NCBI GenBank assembly: GCA_963734365.1
Contig: CAVTGV010000004.1
Span: 186,001-250,000, forward strand
Direction of reading: 5' to 3'
DNA length: 64,000 bases
Source: JACVRW01 sp963734365
Lineage (GTDB): Bacteria; Actinomycetota; Thermoleophilia; Solirubrobacterales; Thermoleophilaceae
The translations under genes were made by a program, and so were the position numbers. The notes under the pieces are model-generated. The model worked only from the letters and a program-made list of their open reading frames with translations. It was not told the origin of the DNA and made no database searches. This document shows, piece by piece, positions 43,048 through 50,514 of this stretch. Numbering within the stretch: position 1 is the stretch's first letter; each line of letters begins with the position of its first letter.

Positions 43048-43674
43048 CTAGGGGCGGCTGCCGCGGCGCTGCGGCGTCCCGAACACGTAGTCCCACACCG
43101 GGGCGCTCACTCCGAAGCCGCGCGTGTCGTCCTGGAAGTGGTGGCGCATGTGGAGCTCGCGGATCAGCTTGCCCAGGCCGGTGCGCGGGCGGTGGTGGTG
43201 CACGTGGTAGTGGGTCATGTCGTAGGCGAGATAGCCGGTGAGGAAGCCGGCGGCGAATACGTTGGCCCAGGGAGTGTCCAGCACCAGCACGAACAGGCCG
43301 TAGAACGCGAGCGCCAGCGGCACGCTCACCGAGGGCGGCATCACGAGCCGAAGCGGGTCATTGGGATGGTCGTGGTGGACGCCGTGGATGATCCAGTGCA
43401 GGCGGGCTCCGAGACCCTCCTCGGGCTCGAAGTGGAACACCAAGCGGTGCATCCAGTACTCGGTGAGCGTCCAGAAGACGTAGCCCGCCGCCACCAGTCC
43501 CACCACCTGCAGAGTCGTGGGCTCACCACGCGCTCCCGTGACGAACAGGACCACGATCGCGGGGACGAAGATCAACGGCGGGACCATCGGATGAACGCGC
43601 GAGAGCCGGTCCAGCAGATCCGACTCGAACATCCGCGGCGAGGCCTTGAGCGCTTCTGTCCGTCGCGCGTTCAT
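43048..43674 (-). CDS. Sterol desaturase / fatty-acid hydroxylase family protein
   Basis: 208 aa. Histidine clusters of the di-iron family: HRLVFHFEP, HGVHHDHPND, HYHVHHH and HMRHHFQDDTRGFG, set among four to five membrane helices. Resembles fatty-acid 2-hydroxylases without the cytochrome b5 domain. Probably modifies a membrane lipid chain or carotenoid. Transcribed toward the HTH/LAGLIDADG gene's start region. Confidence 0.9.
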   Translation of the reverse strand: MNARRTEALKASPRMFESDLLDRLSRVHPMVPPLIFVPAIVVLFVTGARGEPTTLQVVGLVAAGYVFWTLTEYWMHRLVFHFEPEEGLGARLHWIIHGVHHDHPNDPLRLVMPPSVSVPLALAFYGLFVLVLDTPWANVFAAGFLTGYLAYDMTHYHVHHHRPRTGLGKLIRELHMRHHFQDDTRGFGVSAPVWDYVFGTPQRRGSRP

Positions 43675-43727
43675 AGACCGAATTTAGCGCACCAACCGGG
43701 CGGGTGGAAGTCAGGACTTCGGGTTCC

Positions 43728-43898
43728 CTAACTCTCGGCCCAGAGGTCGCCCCAGCACGCCATTAGGAACTCCAACCCGAGGGCGGCGGTGGCCCCGTAG
43801 ACCACGACCTCGGCCGCGTTCGCGTCGTCGCCGAAGACGCGCGCCAGCAGGTAGCAGGTGACCGCCGCCATGAAGAGCAGCATGCCCGTGATCTGCAT
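43728..43898 (-). CDS. 56-aa membrane protein
   Basis: ATG...TAG, 57 codons. A hydrophobic first half (TGMLLFMAAVTCYLLARVF), an acidic turn GDDANAAEV and a second hydrophobic stretch (VVYGATAALGLEFLMACWGDLW). Two predicted helices with a short loop make this a believable membrane protein rather than chance, since chance frames here are Arg/Ala-rich. No family recognised. Confidence 0.6.
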   Translation of the reverse strand: MQITGMLLFMAAVTCYLLARVFGDDANAAEVVVYGATAALGLEFLMACWGDLWAES

Positions 43899-43941
43899 GA
43901 CTCGAGTGTTCTCGCCGGCCCGAGATCGCCTGTGACGACTC

Positions 43942-43970
43942 GGTGAAGGTGTGGTGAAGGTCCGGTTACT
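43942..43970 (+). promoter_or_regulatory. 11-bp-spaced direct repeats upstream of a secreted protein gene
   Basis: GGTGAAGGTGT followed directly by GGTGAAGGTCC and a further GGT. Heptad-type direct repeats at an 11-bp period are the usual binding pattern of OmpR/PhoP-family response regulators. They lie ~110 nt before the gene at 44076. The regulator is not in the window. Confidence 0.45.
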
Positions 43971-44075
43971 CGGTGAGCGCGGGTCCTCCCAGGGAGCTCT
44001 CAGCCTCCTCAGTCGAAATCCACAGCGCGGCTACCGATCCTCGCTCCATTCCGCACTGACGAAAGGAGCCCCTCC

Positions 44076-44546
44076 ATGTCCTCGCCCAAGCCCATCGCGC
44101 TGGCCGCTGCCGGCATCGCCGCCGTGGTACTCGCGTTCGGCGCCTACACCCTCGGCAGCTCGAATTCAGACGAAGGCACCGCAGGCACCGCCAGCGCGGC
44201 GGTCGCCGGCCAAGCACCTCCCGGAGCAGCGGGCAACGGCCAGCTCCCGCCGAACGGCCAGGCGCCGCCGGGCTTCGGGACCCCCGCGACCGGAGCGGCA
44301 GCCCACAAGGCCGAGGCCGCAGCGCTGGCCAGGTACGAGGGGAACGCCGAGCAGGTGATGAAGCTCGACGACGGCTCGTACGTGGTGCACGTGATCGCGT
44401 CGAACGGCGAGCACCACGTAACCGTGAGCAAGGACTTCAAGGTCACAGGCGCCGACCAGGGCGGCCCCGGCGCGGGTGGCATGCCGGGATCCCAGCGCGC
44501 GGCACCGCCGGGCGCGGCGGGCGGGTCGTCCGACATCAAGAGCTGA
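44076..44546 (+). CDS. Exported/anchored protein with a PepSY-like C-terminal part
   Basis: 156 aa, with GAAAGGAG upstream. N-terminal hydrophobic segment (IALAAAGIAAVVLAFGAYTLG), then a Gly/Pro/Ala/Gln-rich spacer, then AAALARYEGNAEQVMKLDDGSYVVHVIASNGEHHVTVSKDFKVTG, which has the look of a single PepSY unit, and a Gly-rich tail. PepSY units bind or inhibit peptidases. Function unproven. Followed by a strong terminator. Confidence 0.75.
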   Translation: MSSPKPIALAAAGIAAVVLAFGAYTLGSSNSDEGTAGTASAAVAGQAPPGAAGNGQLPPNGQAPPGFGTPATGAAAHKAEAAALARYEGNAEQVMKLDDGSYVVHVIASNGEHHVTVSKDFKVTGADQGGPGAGGMPGSQRAAPPGAAGGSSDIKS

Positions 44547-44581
44547 GCCCCAGCACCCGCACCTGGAACTGGGGTCCAGCA

Positions 44582-44615
44582 CGGCGCCCGGCGAAGGCCG
44601 GGCGCCGCTGTTTGT
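44582..44615 (+). terminator. Intrinsic terminator
   Basis: 11-bp perfect stem CGGCGCCCGGC / GCCGGGCGCCG with a GAAG loop, followed by CTGTTTGT. The best factor-independent terminator seen in the window; it ends the transcript of the gene at 44076. Confidence 0.85.
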
Positions 44616-44652
44616 GGGTGGCAAACCCGCTCGGGGAGCGGGCATCGCGAAG

Positions 44653-44725
44653 TACCGCCACGGGGATTCGAACCCCGGTTTCCGCCGTGAGAGGGCGGCG
44701 TCCTAGTCCCCTAGACGATGGCGGC
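44653..44725 (-). tRNA. tRNA-Glu (anticodon CTC)
   Basis: 73 nt. Acceptor stem GCCGCCA/TGGCGGT (first pair G-U), anticodon stem CCGCC/GGCGG with loop CTCTCAC (anticodon CTC), T arm with GGTTCGAATCC. No CCA encoded. Confidence 0.95.
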
Positions 44726-44807
44726 CTGCCGGCGGGCGATTCTAGCGGGGTGCAGGCATGTTGGCCATGGGGGCGGCCGCCCGGCCGGCGGAGTAGGATG
44801 ACCGCGT

Positions 44808-44956
44808 TCATCGGCCGGTGGTCGAGGGAAGTCCGGTGAGAGTCCGGCGCGGTCCCGCCACTGTGAACGGGCGTTGAGGCGTCGCAATTGAGCCACTGGG
44901 GAACCGACGGTTTCCCGGGAAGGCGCGGCGAGGAGCCCCGAGCCAGGAGACCTCAC
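44808..44956 (+). promoter_or_regulatory. Cobalamin riboswitch
   Basis: Conserved elements in order: GAGGGAAGTCCGGTGAGAGTCC, GCGGTCCCGCCACTGTGA (in two parts), GAGCCACTGG, GGGAAGGCGCG and the B12 box AGCCAGGAGACCT at 44941-44953. It lies ~45 nt before the start of the first gene of a six-gene run with transporter genes. High adenosylcobalamin is expected to switch the operon off. Confidence 0.95.
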
Positions 44957-44998
44957 TCCGGCCGCAGCCCATACGACCCTCGTGGAAGGGGTGGCTCG

Positions 44999-46393
44999 AT
45001 GTCTCCTTGGTTCAAACGCGCTCTCCCAGGCGCGCTAGCCCTGCTCTCGCTGGCGGCTCCCGCCGGCGCCTCTGCTTTGCCCGTGACCGTCAACGTCCGT
45101 GTCGAGGGTGCGACCCGCACGATCTTCGACGGGCCGGTGGTTACCGACGGGCACAACCTCAATCCGCCGGGCGCCGGCGGGGCTCACCCGTGCGACGGCA
45201 CCAACAACGGCGCCTTCCCGGCCGCCGGTCCCACGGCGACCGCGGCGCTCGACGACGCCGCCCGCGCGGGCGGCTTCAGCTGGGACGGAAGCTGGGACAC
45301 CACCTTCAGCGACTTCCTGGTCAACCGGGTCGGCACCGAGAGCGCCACCTCCTCCCAGTTCTGGGGCCACTTCGTCAACGGCAAGGAGGCCACGGCCGGC
45401 GGCTGCCAGACGAGGCTCCGCGCCGGCGACGAGACGGTTTGGGTCTTCGACGCGTTCAGCAAGACGGCCATCCTGCGGCTGCAGGGTCCGACCACGGCCA
45501 CGACCGGCACGCCGGTGAGCTTCCGGGTCACCGACACGAGGCCCGCCGTCACCGCGCCGGCGGCCGGAGCATCAGTCAACGGAGCGCTCACGGGTGCGAA
45601 CGGGATCGCTCGGCTGACCTTCCCGGCCGAGGGGATCTTCCGCGTCAAGGCCGACCGCGCGAACGCTGTGCGGTCGAACAGCGTCAGGATCTGCGTCGAT
45701 CCGGCCGGCGCCCTGCCCTGCAGCTCCACCGACACCAGCGGCCCCGCGCTCAGCTTCGGCGCGGCCGGCGGCCAGCGCGGCGGCCTCGCCAGCACGACGG
45801 GCCGCTCGCGCACCATGCTGATCTCCTGGGCGGGCGACGACAGGTCGGGAAGCGGCATCAAGCACTACTCGGTCGAGGTCACGAAGGTGGGTGAGGACGG
45901 ACGGCGCACGCTGCTCGACAAGTCGACCGTCAACGGCCTGCATTTCCGAGGTGACGCGGGAGCCGCCTACCGCTTTCGCATCACCGGCACCGACCGGGCG
46001 CTCAACGCCACGAGCGTGGAGAGCCAGCCCGTGATCGTGCCGGTCGACGATCGCAACCGGGGACTGTGGCGCTTCTCCAAGCGCGGCTGGAAGCGGATCA
46101 AGAAGGCCGAGGCCTGGGGACGCACCGTCATGCGGGCAAAGAGTGCCGGGGCCAAGGCGAGGTACTCGTTCGAGGGCACCGGCGTGTCGCTGGTGGGCCG
46201 CAAGCTGCCCAAGGGCGGCCGGCTGCGCGTGACCCTCGACGGCAAGCGCCGGACCCTGCGCCTGCGCGGGCGCTCCGCTCTCCGGACCGTGCTCTGGAAC
46301 AGGGAGGGGCTCGACGCGGGAGGCCACCGGCTGGTGCTGCGCTCTCTCGGTCGCGGGCCGGTGGAGGTCGACGCGGTGGCGCCGTCGCCGTGA
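44999..46393 (+). CDS. Exported protein with N-terminal DUF4430-type (transcobalamin-C-like) domain
   Basis: 464 aa, GGAAGGGG before the ATG. Signal peptide SPWFKRALPGALALLSLAAPAGASA; then a transcobalamin-C-like beta domain (VTVNVRVEGATRTIFDGPVVTDG, WDTTFSDFLVNRVG, FWGHFVNGKEATAGGCQTRLRAGDETVWVF; residues ~28-160), an Ig-like domain, a fibronectin-like stretch (MLISWAGDDRSGSGIKHYSVEV) and a C-terminal beta module (RYSFEGTGVSLVG...). First gene after the cobalamin riboswitch. Proposed extracellular B12-binding protein; not anchored by any visible motif. Overlaps the next gene by GTGA. Confidence 0.8.
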   Translation: MSPWFKRALPGALALLSLAAPAGASALPVTVNVRVEGATRTIFDGPVVTDGHNLNPPGAGGAHPCDGTNNGAFPAAGPTATAALDDAARAGGFSWDGSWDTTFSDFLVNRVGTESATSSQFWGHFVNGKEATAGGCQTRLRAGDETVWVFDAFSKTAILRLQGPTTATTGTPVSFRVTDTRPAVTAPAAGASVNGALTGANGIARLTFPAEGIFRVKADRANAVRSNSVRICVDPAGALPCSSTDTSGPALSFGAAGGQRGGLASTTGRSRTMLISWAGDDRSGSGIKHYSVEVTKVGEDGRRTLLDKSTVNGLHFRGDAGAAYRFRITGTDRALNATSVESQPVIVPVDDRNRGLWRFSKRGWKRIKKAEAWGRTVMRAKSAGAKARYSFEGTGVSLVGRKLPKGGRLRVTLDGKRRTLRLRGRSALRTVLWNREGLDAGGHRLVLRSLGRGPVEVDAVAPSP

Positions 46394-47094
46394 CCCACGC
46401 CGCGCGCTGTGTGCTCTGTCTGCTGCTGGCCGGCCTGATCGGAGCGGCGTCCGCAGACGCCGCTCCGAAGGTCGAGCAGATGGTGGTCTTCCGCGACGGC
46501 AGGGCGGTGACAAAGGACGTGGTGGCGCAGCAGGCGCGGGTGAAGGTCGGCCGGCGCCGCTGTGCGGCCGGCGAGGGAACGGCGCTGGCGGCGCTCGTGC
46601 GCAGCCACATCGGCAGGCTGCGGCTGAAGGACTACGGCTCCTGTTCGCGCCGGCCCCGCGACGGCGCCGGGCTGTTCGTCTCAGCGATCCGCGACGACCG
46701 CAACCGCGGGCAGAACGGCTGGGTGTACAAGGTCGGCCGGCGCGCCGCCAGCGCGGGCGCGGCCGATCCCACCGGCGCCTTCGGGCGCGGCCGGCTGCGC
46801 CGGGGCCAGCGGGTGACCTGGTTCTACTGCCGGATGAGGTCCGGCGGCTGCCAGCGGACGCTGGAGCTGGCCGCGGTGGCCGGCTCGGGGCAGGTGACCG
46901 CCACGGTGCGCGGCTACGACGACGAGGGCGCCGGCATTCCGGTGGAGGGCGCGACCGTCGAGAGCGGTGGCGTGAGCGGCGTGACCGGCGCCGACGGCAG
47001 CGTCCGGCTCGCGCTGTCGCCCGGCCGGCACAGGCTGGTGGCCCGCAAGGACGGCCTCGTGCGCTCTTTCGCCAAAGTGGTGAGCGTTGGGTGA
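46390..47094 (+). CDS. Exported DUF4430-like protein with C-terminal Ig-like/CNA-type repeat
   Basis: 234 aa. Signal peptide (AARCVLCLLLAGLIGAASADA). A compact domain with the DUF4430 hallmark NGWVYKVGRRAAS...GRLRRGQRVTWFYCRM (residues ~90-150), followed by a carboxypeptidase-regulatory-like beta unit (GIPVEGATVESGGVSGVTGADGSVRL). Four Cys likely form disulfides. Second member of the B12 operon, overlapping both neighbours by 4 nt. Confidence 0.78.
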   Translation: MTHAARCVLCLLLAGLIGAASADAAPKVEQMVVFRDGRAVTKDVVAQQARVKVGRRRCAAGEGTALAALVRSHIGRLRLKDYGSCSRRPRDGAGLFVSAIRDDRNRGQNGWVYKVGRRAASAGAADPTGAFGRGRLRRGQRVTWFYCRMRSGGCQRTLELAAVAGSGQVTATVRGYDDEGAGIPVEGATVESGGVSGVTGADGSVRLALSPGRHRLVARKDGLVRSFAKVVSVG

Positions 47095-48023
47095 GACGGC
47101 CGCTCGTCCTCCTCTGCCTGGTCCTCGCCCTGGCATCGCCGGGCTGTGGCCTGGGCGAGGGCGAGGAGCGCGGCGGCGGAGGCGCGCAGATACGGGTGAC
47201 CCGGGACTTCGGCAAGACCGAGCTGGACTCCGCCCGGGTGGACAGCGTCCGCGAGGGCCAGACCGTGATGCGCCTCCTGCAGTCGAAGTTCGACGTGGGA
47301 ACACGCTTCGGCGGCCGCTTCGTGGACGCCATCGACGGTCTCGGGAGCCGGGGGCCGGCCGGCCAGGTCGACTGGTTCTACTTCGTCAACGGAGTGGAGG
47401 CCGACGTCGGGGCGGCGGAGTTCGAGCTCTCGCCCAATGATCGAGTCCAGTGGGACCGCCGCGACTGGCGCGTGACCATGCGCGTGCCCGCCATCGTCGG
47501 CGCCTTCCCCGAGCCCTTCCTCCACGGGCTGGAGGGCAGGCGCCGCCCGGTGCGGGTGGAGTGCGAGGACTCGGAGTCGCGCGCCTGTCGCGACGCCCGG
47601 GCGACGCTGGAGCGCGAGGGCGTGTCGACCTCGGGGTCGTCGCTCGGCGCCCCCGGGGTCGAGGAGGTCACGCGGCTCGCGGTGGCTCGCTGGCCCGCCG
47701 CGCGGATCGTGCGCGGTGGGGGAAGCCTCGAGCAGGGGCCGGAGGAGAACGGAGTCTTCGTCCGCATCGCGCACGACGGGCGCTCCATCGACCTCCTGGA
47801 CGAGCACGGCGACGTGGCCCGCACGGTGCGCCCCGGCGACGGCGTGGGCCTGGTGCTCGCGATGCGACCGCTCGGAGAAGAGCTCGTGTGGATGGTCACC
47901 GCGCTCGACGAGAAGGGGCTCGAGGCGGGCGTGCGGGCGCTCGACGAAGGGCGTTTGCGCGACGCTTTCGCCGTGGCGGCTCAGGGCGACGACGTGGAGA
48001 AGCTCCCGCTGGCGGTCGGATGA
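47091..48023 (+). CDS. DUF4430-domain lipoprotein
   Basis: 310 aa. Lipobox LALASPGC near residue 18 implies membrane attachment by lipid. DUF4430 domain: QIRVTRDFGKTELDSARVDSVREGQTVMRLLQ, VDWFYFVNGVEADVGAAEFELSPNDRVQWDRRDW (residues ~30-125). The last ~180 residues contain a second domain with no recognised family. In B12 carriers of animals this beta domain covers the corrin ring after it binds the alpha barrel. Overlaps EcfT by ATGA. Confidence 0.82.
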   Translation: MRRPLVLLCLVLALASPGCGLGEGEERGGGGAQIRVTRDFGKTELDSARVDSVREGQTVMRLLQSKFDVGTRFGGRFVDAIDGLGSRGPAGQVDWFYFVNGVEADVGAAEFELSPNDRVQWDRRDWRVTMRVPAIVGAFPEPFLHGLEGRRRPVRVECEDSESRACRDARATLEREGVSTSGSSLGAPGVEEVTRLAVARWPAARIVRGGGSLEQGPEENGVFVRIAHDGRSIDLLDEHGDVARTVRPGDGVGLVLAMRPLGEELVWMVTALDEKGLEAGVRALDEGRLRDAFAVAAQGDDVEKLPLAVG

Positions 48024-48904
48024 GCCTGATTCCCGTCTACCGGCCGAGACCGAGCGCGCTCCACGCGGCGCGCGCGGGTGCGGGCGCCTGCTTCTGCTGC
48101 GCGCTGGCCGTGACCGGCGCGCTCTACCGGCACCCGCTCGTGCTGGCCGCGACGGTCGCCGCCGTGGTGGGCGCCGGCGTGGCCGCCGGAGTGGGACGCG
48201 AGATCCGCCGGTCGCTCGCGCTCGCCCTGCCGCTTGCGCTGCTGGTGACGCTGGTCAACCCACTGGTCTACGCGGGCGGCGAGACCCTGCTGATCCGCGG
48301 CGGCACCGTGCTGGGCCGCCGCATCGACATCACACTCGAGTCGCTTGCCTACGGCGCGCTCAGCGGGCTCAGGGTGGTGGCGATCATCGTGGCCCTCGGA
48401 CTGCTTTCGGCCGCCGTGGATCCCGACGAGCTGCTGCGCCTGTTCCGGCGCGTGTCCTATCGCTCCGCGCTCACCGCGTCGCTGGCCAACCGGCTGGTGC
48501 CTGTGCTGGCCCGCGACGCCGCGCGAATGTCCGACGCCGCGCGCTGCCGCCCCGAGCCGCCCGGCCGCCTGGCGGTCGCGCGTGCCGCCGTGTCCGGCGC
48601 CCTCGACCGCTCGGTCGACGTGGCGGCGGCGCTCGAGGTCCGCGGCTACTCGCTCGGGGGCCGCCCGCCGCGCCGCCGGCGGGCGTGGTCGCGCCACGAC
48701 CTGCGCGTGGCGGGCGCCGCGGCGGGAATCCTCGCCGTCGCCGTGGCGGGGGCCGCCGCCGGCGTGGGAGCGGTGGATCCCTACCCGACGCTCGAGATCG
48801 CGTGGGGCCCCGCCGAGTGGGCGCTCTCCGCGGCGATCGTGCTGCTCGCCCTGAGCCCGTTCGCGGGCCGGGCGGCTCGCCTGGGGATCGGAGCCGGTCG
48901 ATGA
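48020..48904 (+). CDS. ecfT: ECF transporter transmembrane subunit EcfT
   Basis: 294 aa with five to six membrane helices. The coupling region has SLANRLVPVLARDAARMSDAARCRP and ALEVRGYSLGGRPPRRRR, the Ala-Arg-Gly coupling-helix motif that docks on the ATPases. It joins the S-component to EcfA. Its ATG overlaps the lipoprotein stop and its own stop overlaps EcfA. Confidence 0.9.
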   Translation: MSLIPVYRPRPSALHAARAGAGACFCCALAVTGALYRHPLVLAATVAAVVGAGVAAGVGREIRRSLALALPLALLVTLVNPLVYAGGETLLIRGGTVLGRRIDITLESLAYGALSGLRVVAIIVALGLLSAAVDPDELLRLFRRVSYRSALTASLANRLVPVLARDAARMSDAARCRPEPPGRLAVARAAVSGALDRSVDVAAALEVRGYSLGGRPPRRRRAWSRHDLRVAGAAAGILAVAVAGAAAGVGAVDPYPTLEIAWGPAEWALSAAIVLLALSPFAGRAARLGIGAGR

Positions 48905-50514
48905 GCGAGCCGCTGGTGACAGCCGAGGCCTTCGGATACCGCTATCCCGAGTCGGCTCGGCCGGCTCTCCAGGACATCAGCCTGGAGCTCGAGCCCGGCA
49001 CCTTCACCGTTCTCGCCGGGGTCTCCGGCTCAGGAAAGTCGACGCTGCTGCGGGCTCTCTGCGGCCTCGTGCCGCACTTCCACGGCGGTGAGGCCTCGGG
49101 CGAGCTGTGCGTGGGCGGGCTCGACGTGCGCGAGAACGGCCCGGGCGAGCTGGCCGAGCTCTGCGGCTCGGTCTTCCAGGAGCCCGAGACCCAGGTGGTG
49201 ATGAGCGGAGTGCGCGCCGAGCTCGAGCTGCCGCTGGAGCACCGCCGCGAGCCCGCGGGCTCCATCGCCCGCGCGGTCGAGGAGACCGCGCTCGCGCTCG
49301 GCATGGCCCATCTGCTCGAACGGCGCACCGACACGCTCTCCGGCGGCGAGCTGCAGCGCGTGGCCATCGCCGCGGCGATGGTGCACGCGCCGCGGCTGCT
49401 GCTGCTCGACGAGCCCACGTCGCAGCTCGACCCGGTGGCCGGCGACGAGCTCGTGTGGTTGCTGCGCCGCCTCAACGAGGACTGGGGCACGGCCGTGGTG
49501 ATCGCCGAGCACCGGCTGGAGCGCTGCCTGCCGGCCGCCGACCGGGTGATCGCGATGGCCGGCGGGCGCGTGGCCTGCGACGCCTCTCCGCCGCAGTTCC
49601 TCGACTGGGCCACCGGCGCTGCGCCCGCTCTGGCCACGCCGGCGGCGCGGCTGTTCTCGCTGGCCGGGGTGGAGCCTCTTCCCACGACCGTCAAGGCGGC
49701 GCGCGCGACGCTCGAACGTCGTGCCCTGCGGCCCGCGCAGAGCGACCCCGGGCCGGCTGCGCCGCGACGCCGGCGGCTCGCCCTGCCCAAACGGCGAAAC
49801 GGACAACCGAGCCCCGCGCTGCGGCTGCGCGAGGTGTGGCACGAGATCGAGGACGGTCCCGTGGTGCTGCGCGGGATCACGCTTGACGTGGCGCCGGGTG
49901 AACCCGTGGCGCTGATGGGCCGCAACGGCGCGGGCAAGAGCACTCTGCTGCGGGTGGCCAAGGGCCTGGCGGAGCCCACGCGCGGGAGGGTCGAGCGCGC
50001 GGGCCGGGTGGCCCTGCTGTTGCAGAACCCCGGCGACTACCTGATCCACGACCACGCCGTGGAGGACGCGGGGGCCGAGGGCGTGGCCGCCGCCGGATTG
50101 GCCGGGCGAGAGGAGGCCAACCCGCGCGATCTCTCCGGCGGCGAGCGGCAGCGGCTCGCGCTCGAGGTGGTGCTGGCGGGCGAGCGTCCGGCGGCCGTGC
50201 TGCTCGACGAGCCCACGCGCGGAATGGACGGCGCGCACCAGGACCAGCTCGTCGCGAGGATCGGGGCGCTGGCGGGCGACGGCGCGGCGGTGATCGTGGC
50301 CACCCACGACAGTGAGTTCGCCGCCGCCTTCGCCGAGCGCGTGGTGCTGCTGGGACCGGGCACCGTGATCGCCGACGGCCGGCCGGCGGACGTGCTGGGC
50401 GGCGGTCGCCACTTCTCGACCCAGGTGGCGCGCATCACCGACGGCGCGGCGCTGCTGCCGGCCGCCGGAGCGGCCGCGCTCACGCGACTCCCGGAGCGGG
50501 AGCTGGCGCGATGA
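48901..50514 (+). CDS. ecfA: Fused double-ATPase EcfA (EcfA-EcfA')
   Basis: 537 aa with two ABC domains. First (residues ~5-230): GVSGSGKST, TLSGGELQRVAIA, LLLLDEPTSQLDP. Second (residues ~300-520): GRNGAGKST, DLSGGERQRLAL, AVLLDEPTRGMD. A ~60-residue Arg/Pro-rich linker joins them. Hydrolyses ATP to drive uptake through EcfT. One fused gene replaces the usual ecfA1/ecfA2 pair. Confidence 0.92.
   Translation: MSEPLVTAEAFGYRYPESARPALQDISLELEPGTFTVLAGVSGSGKSTLLRALCGLVPHFHGGEASGELCVGGLDVRENGPGELAELCGSVFQEPETQVVMSGVRAELELPLEHRREPAGSIARAVEETALALGMAHLLERRTDTLSGGELQRVAIAAAMVHAPRLLLLDEPTSQLDPVAGDELVWLLRRLNEDWGTAVVIAEHRLERCLPAADRVIAMAGGRVACDASPPQFLDWATGAAPALATPAARLFSLAGVEPLPTTVKAARATLERRALRPAQSDPGPAAPRRRRLALPKRRNGQPSPALRLREVWHEIEDGPVVLRGITLDVAPGEPVALMGRNGAGKSTLLRVAKGLAEPTRGRVERAGRVALLLQNPGDYLIHDHAVEDAGAEGVAAAGLAGREEANPRDLSGGERQRLALEVVLAGERPAAVLLDEPTRGMDGAHQDQLVARIGALAGDGAAVIVATHDSEFAAAFAERVVLLGPGTVIADGRPADVLGGGRHFSTQVARITDGAALLPAAGAAALTRLPERELAR

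Noticed and set aside
48901..50514. Ribosome-protection ABC-F protein
   Set aside because: It has two ABC domains, but it lies between EcfT and an S-component, has a different linker and fits a fused EcfA pair.
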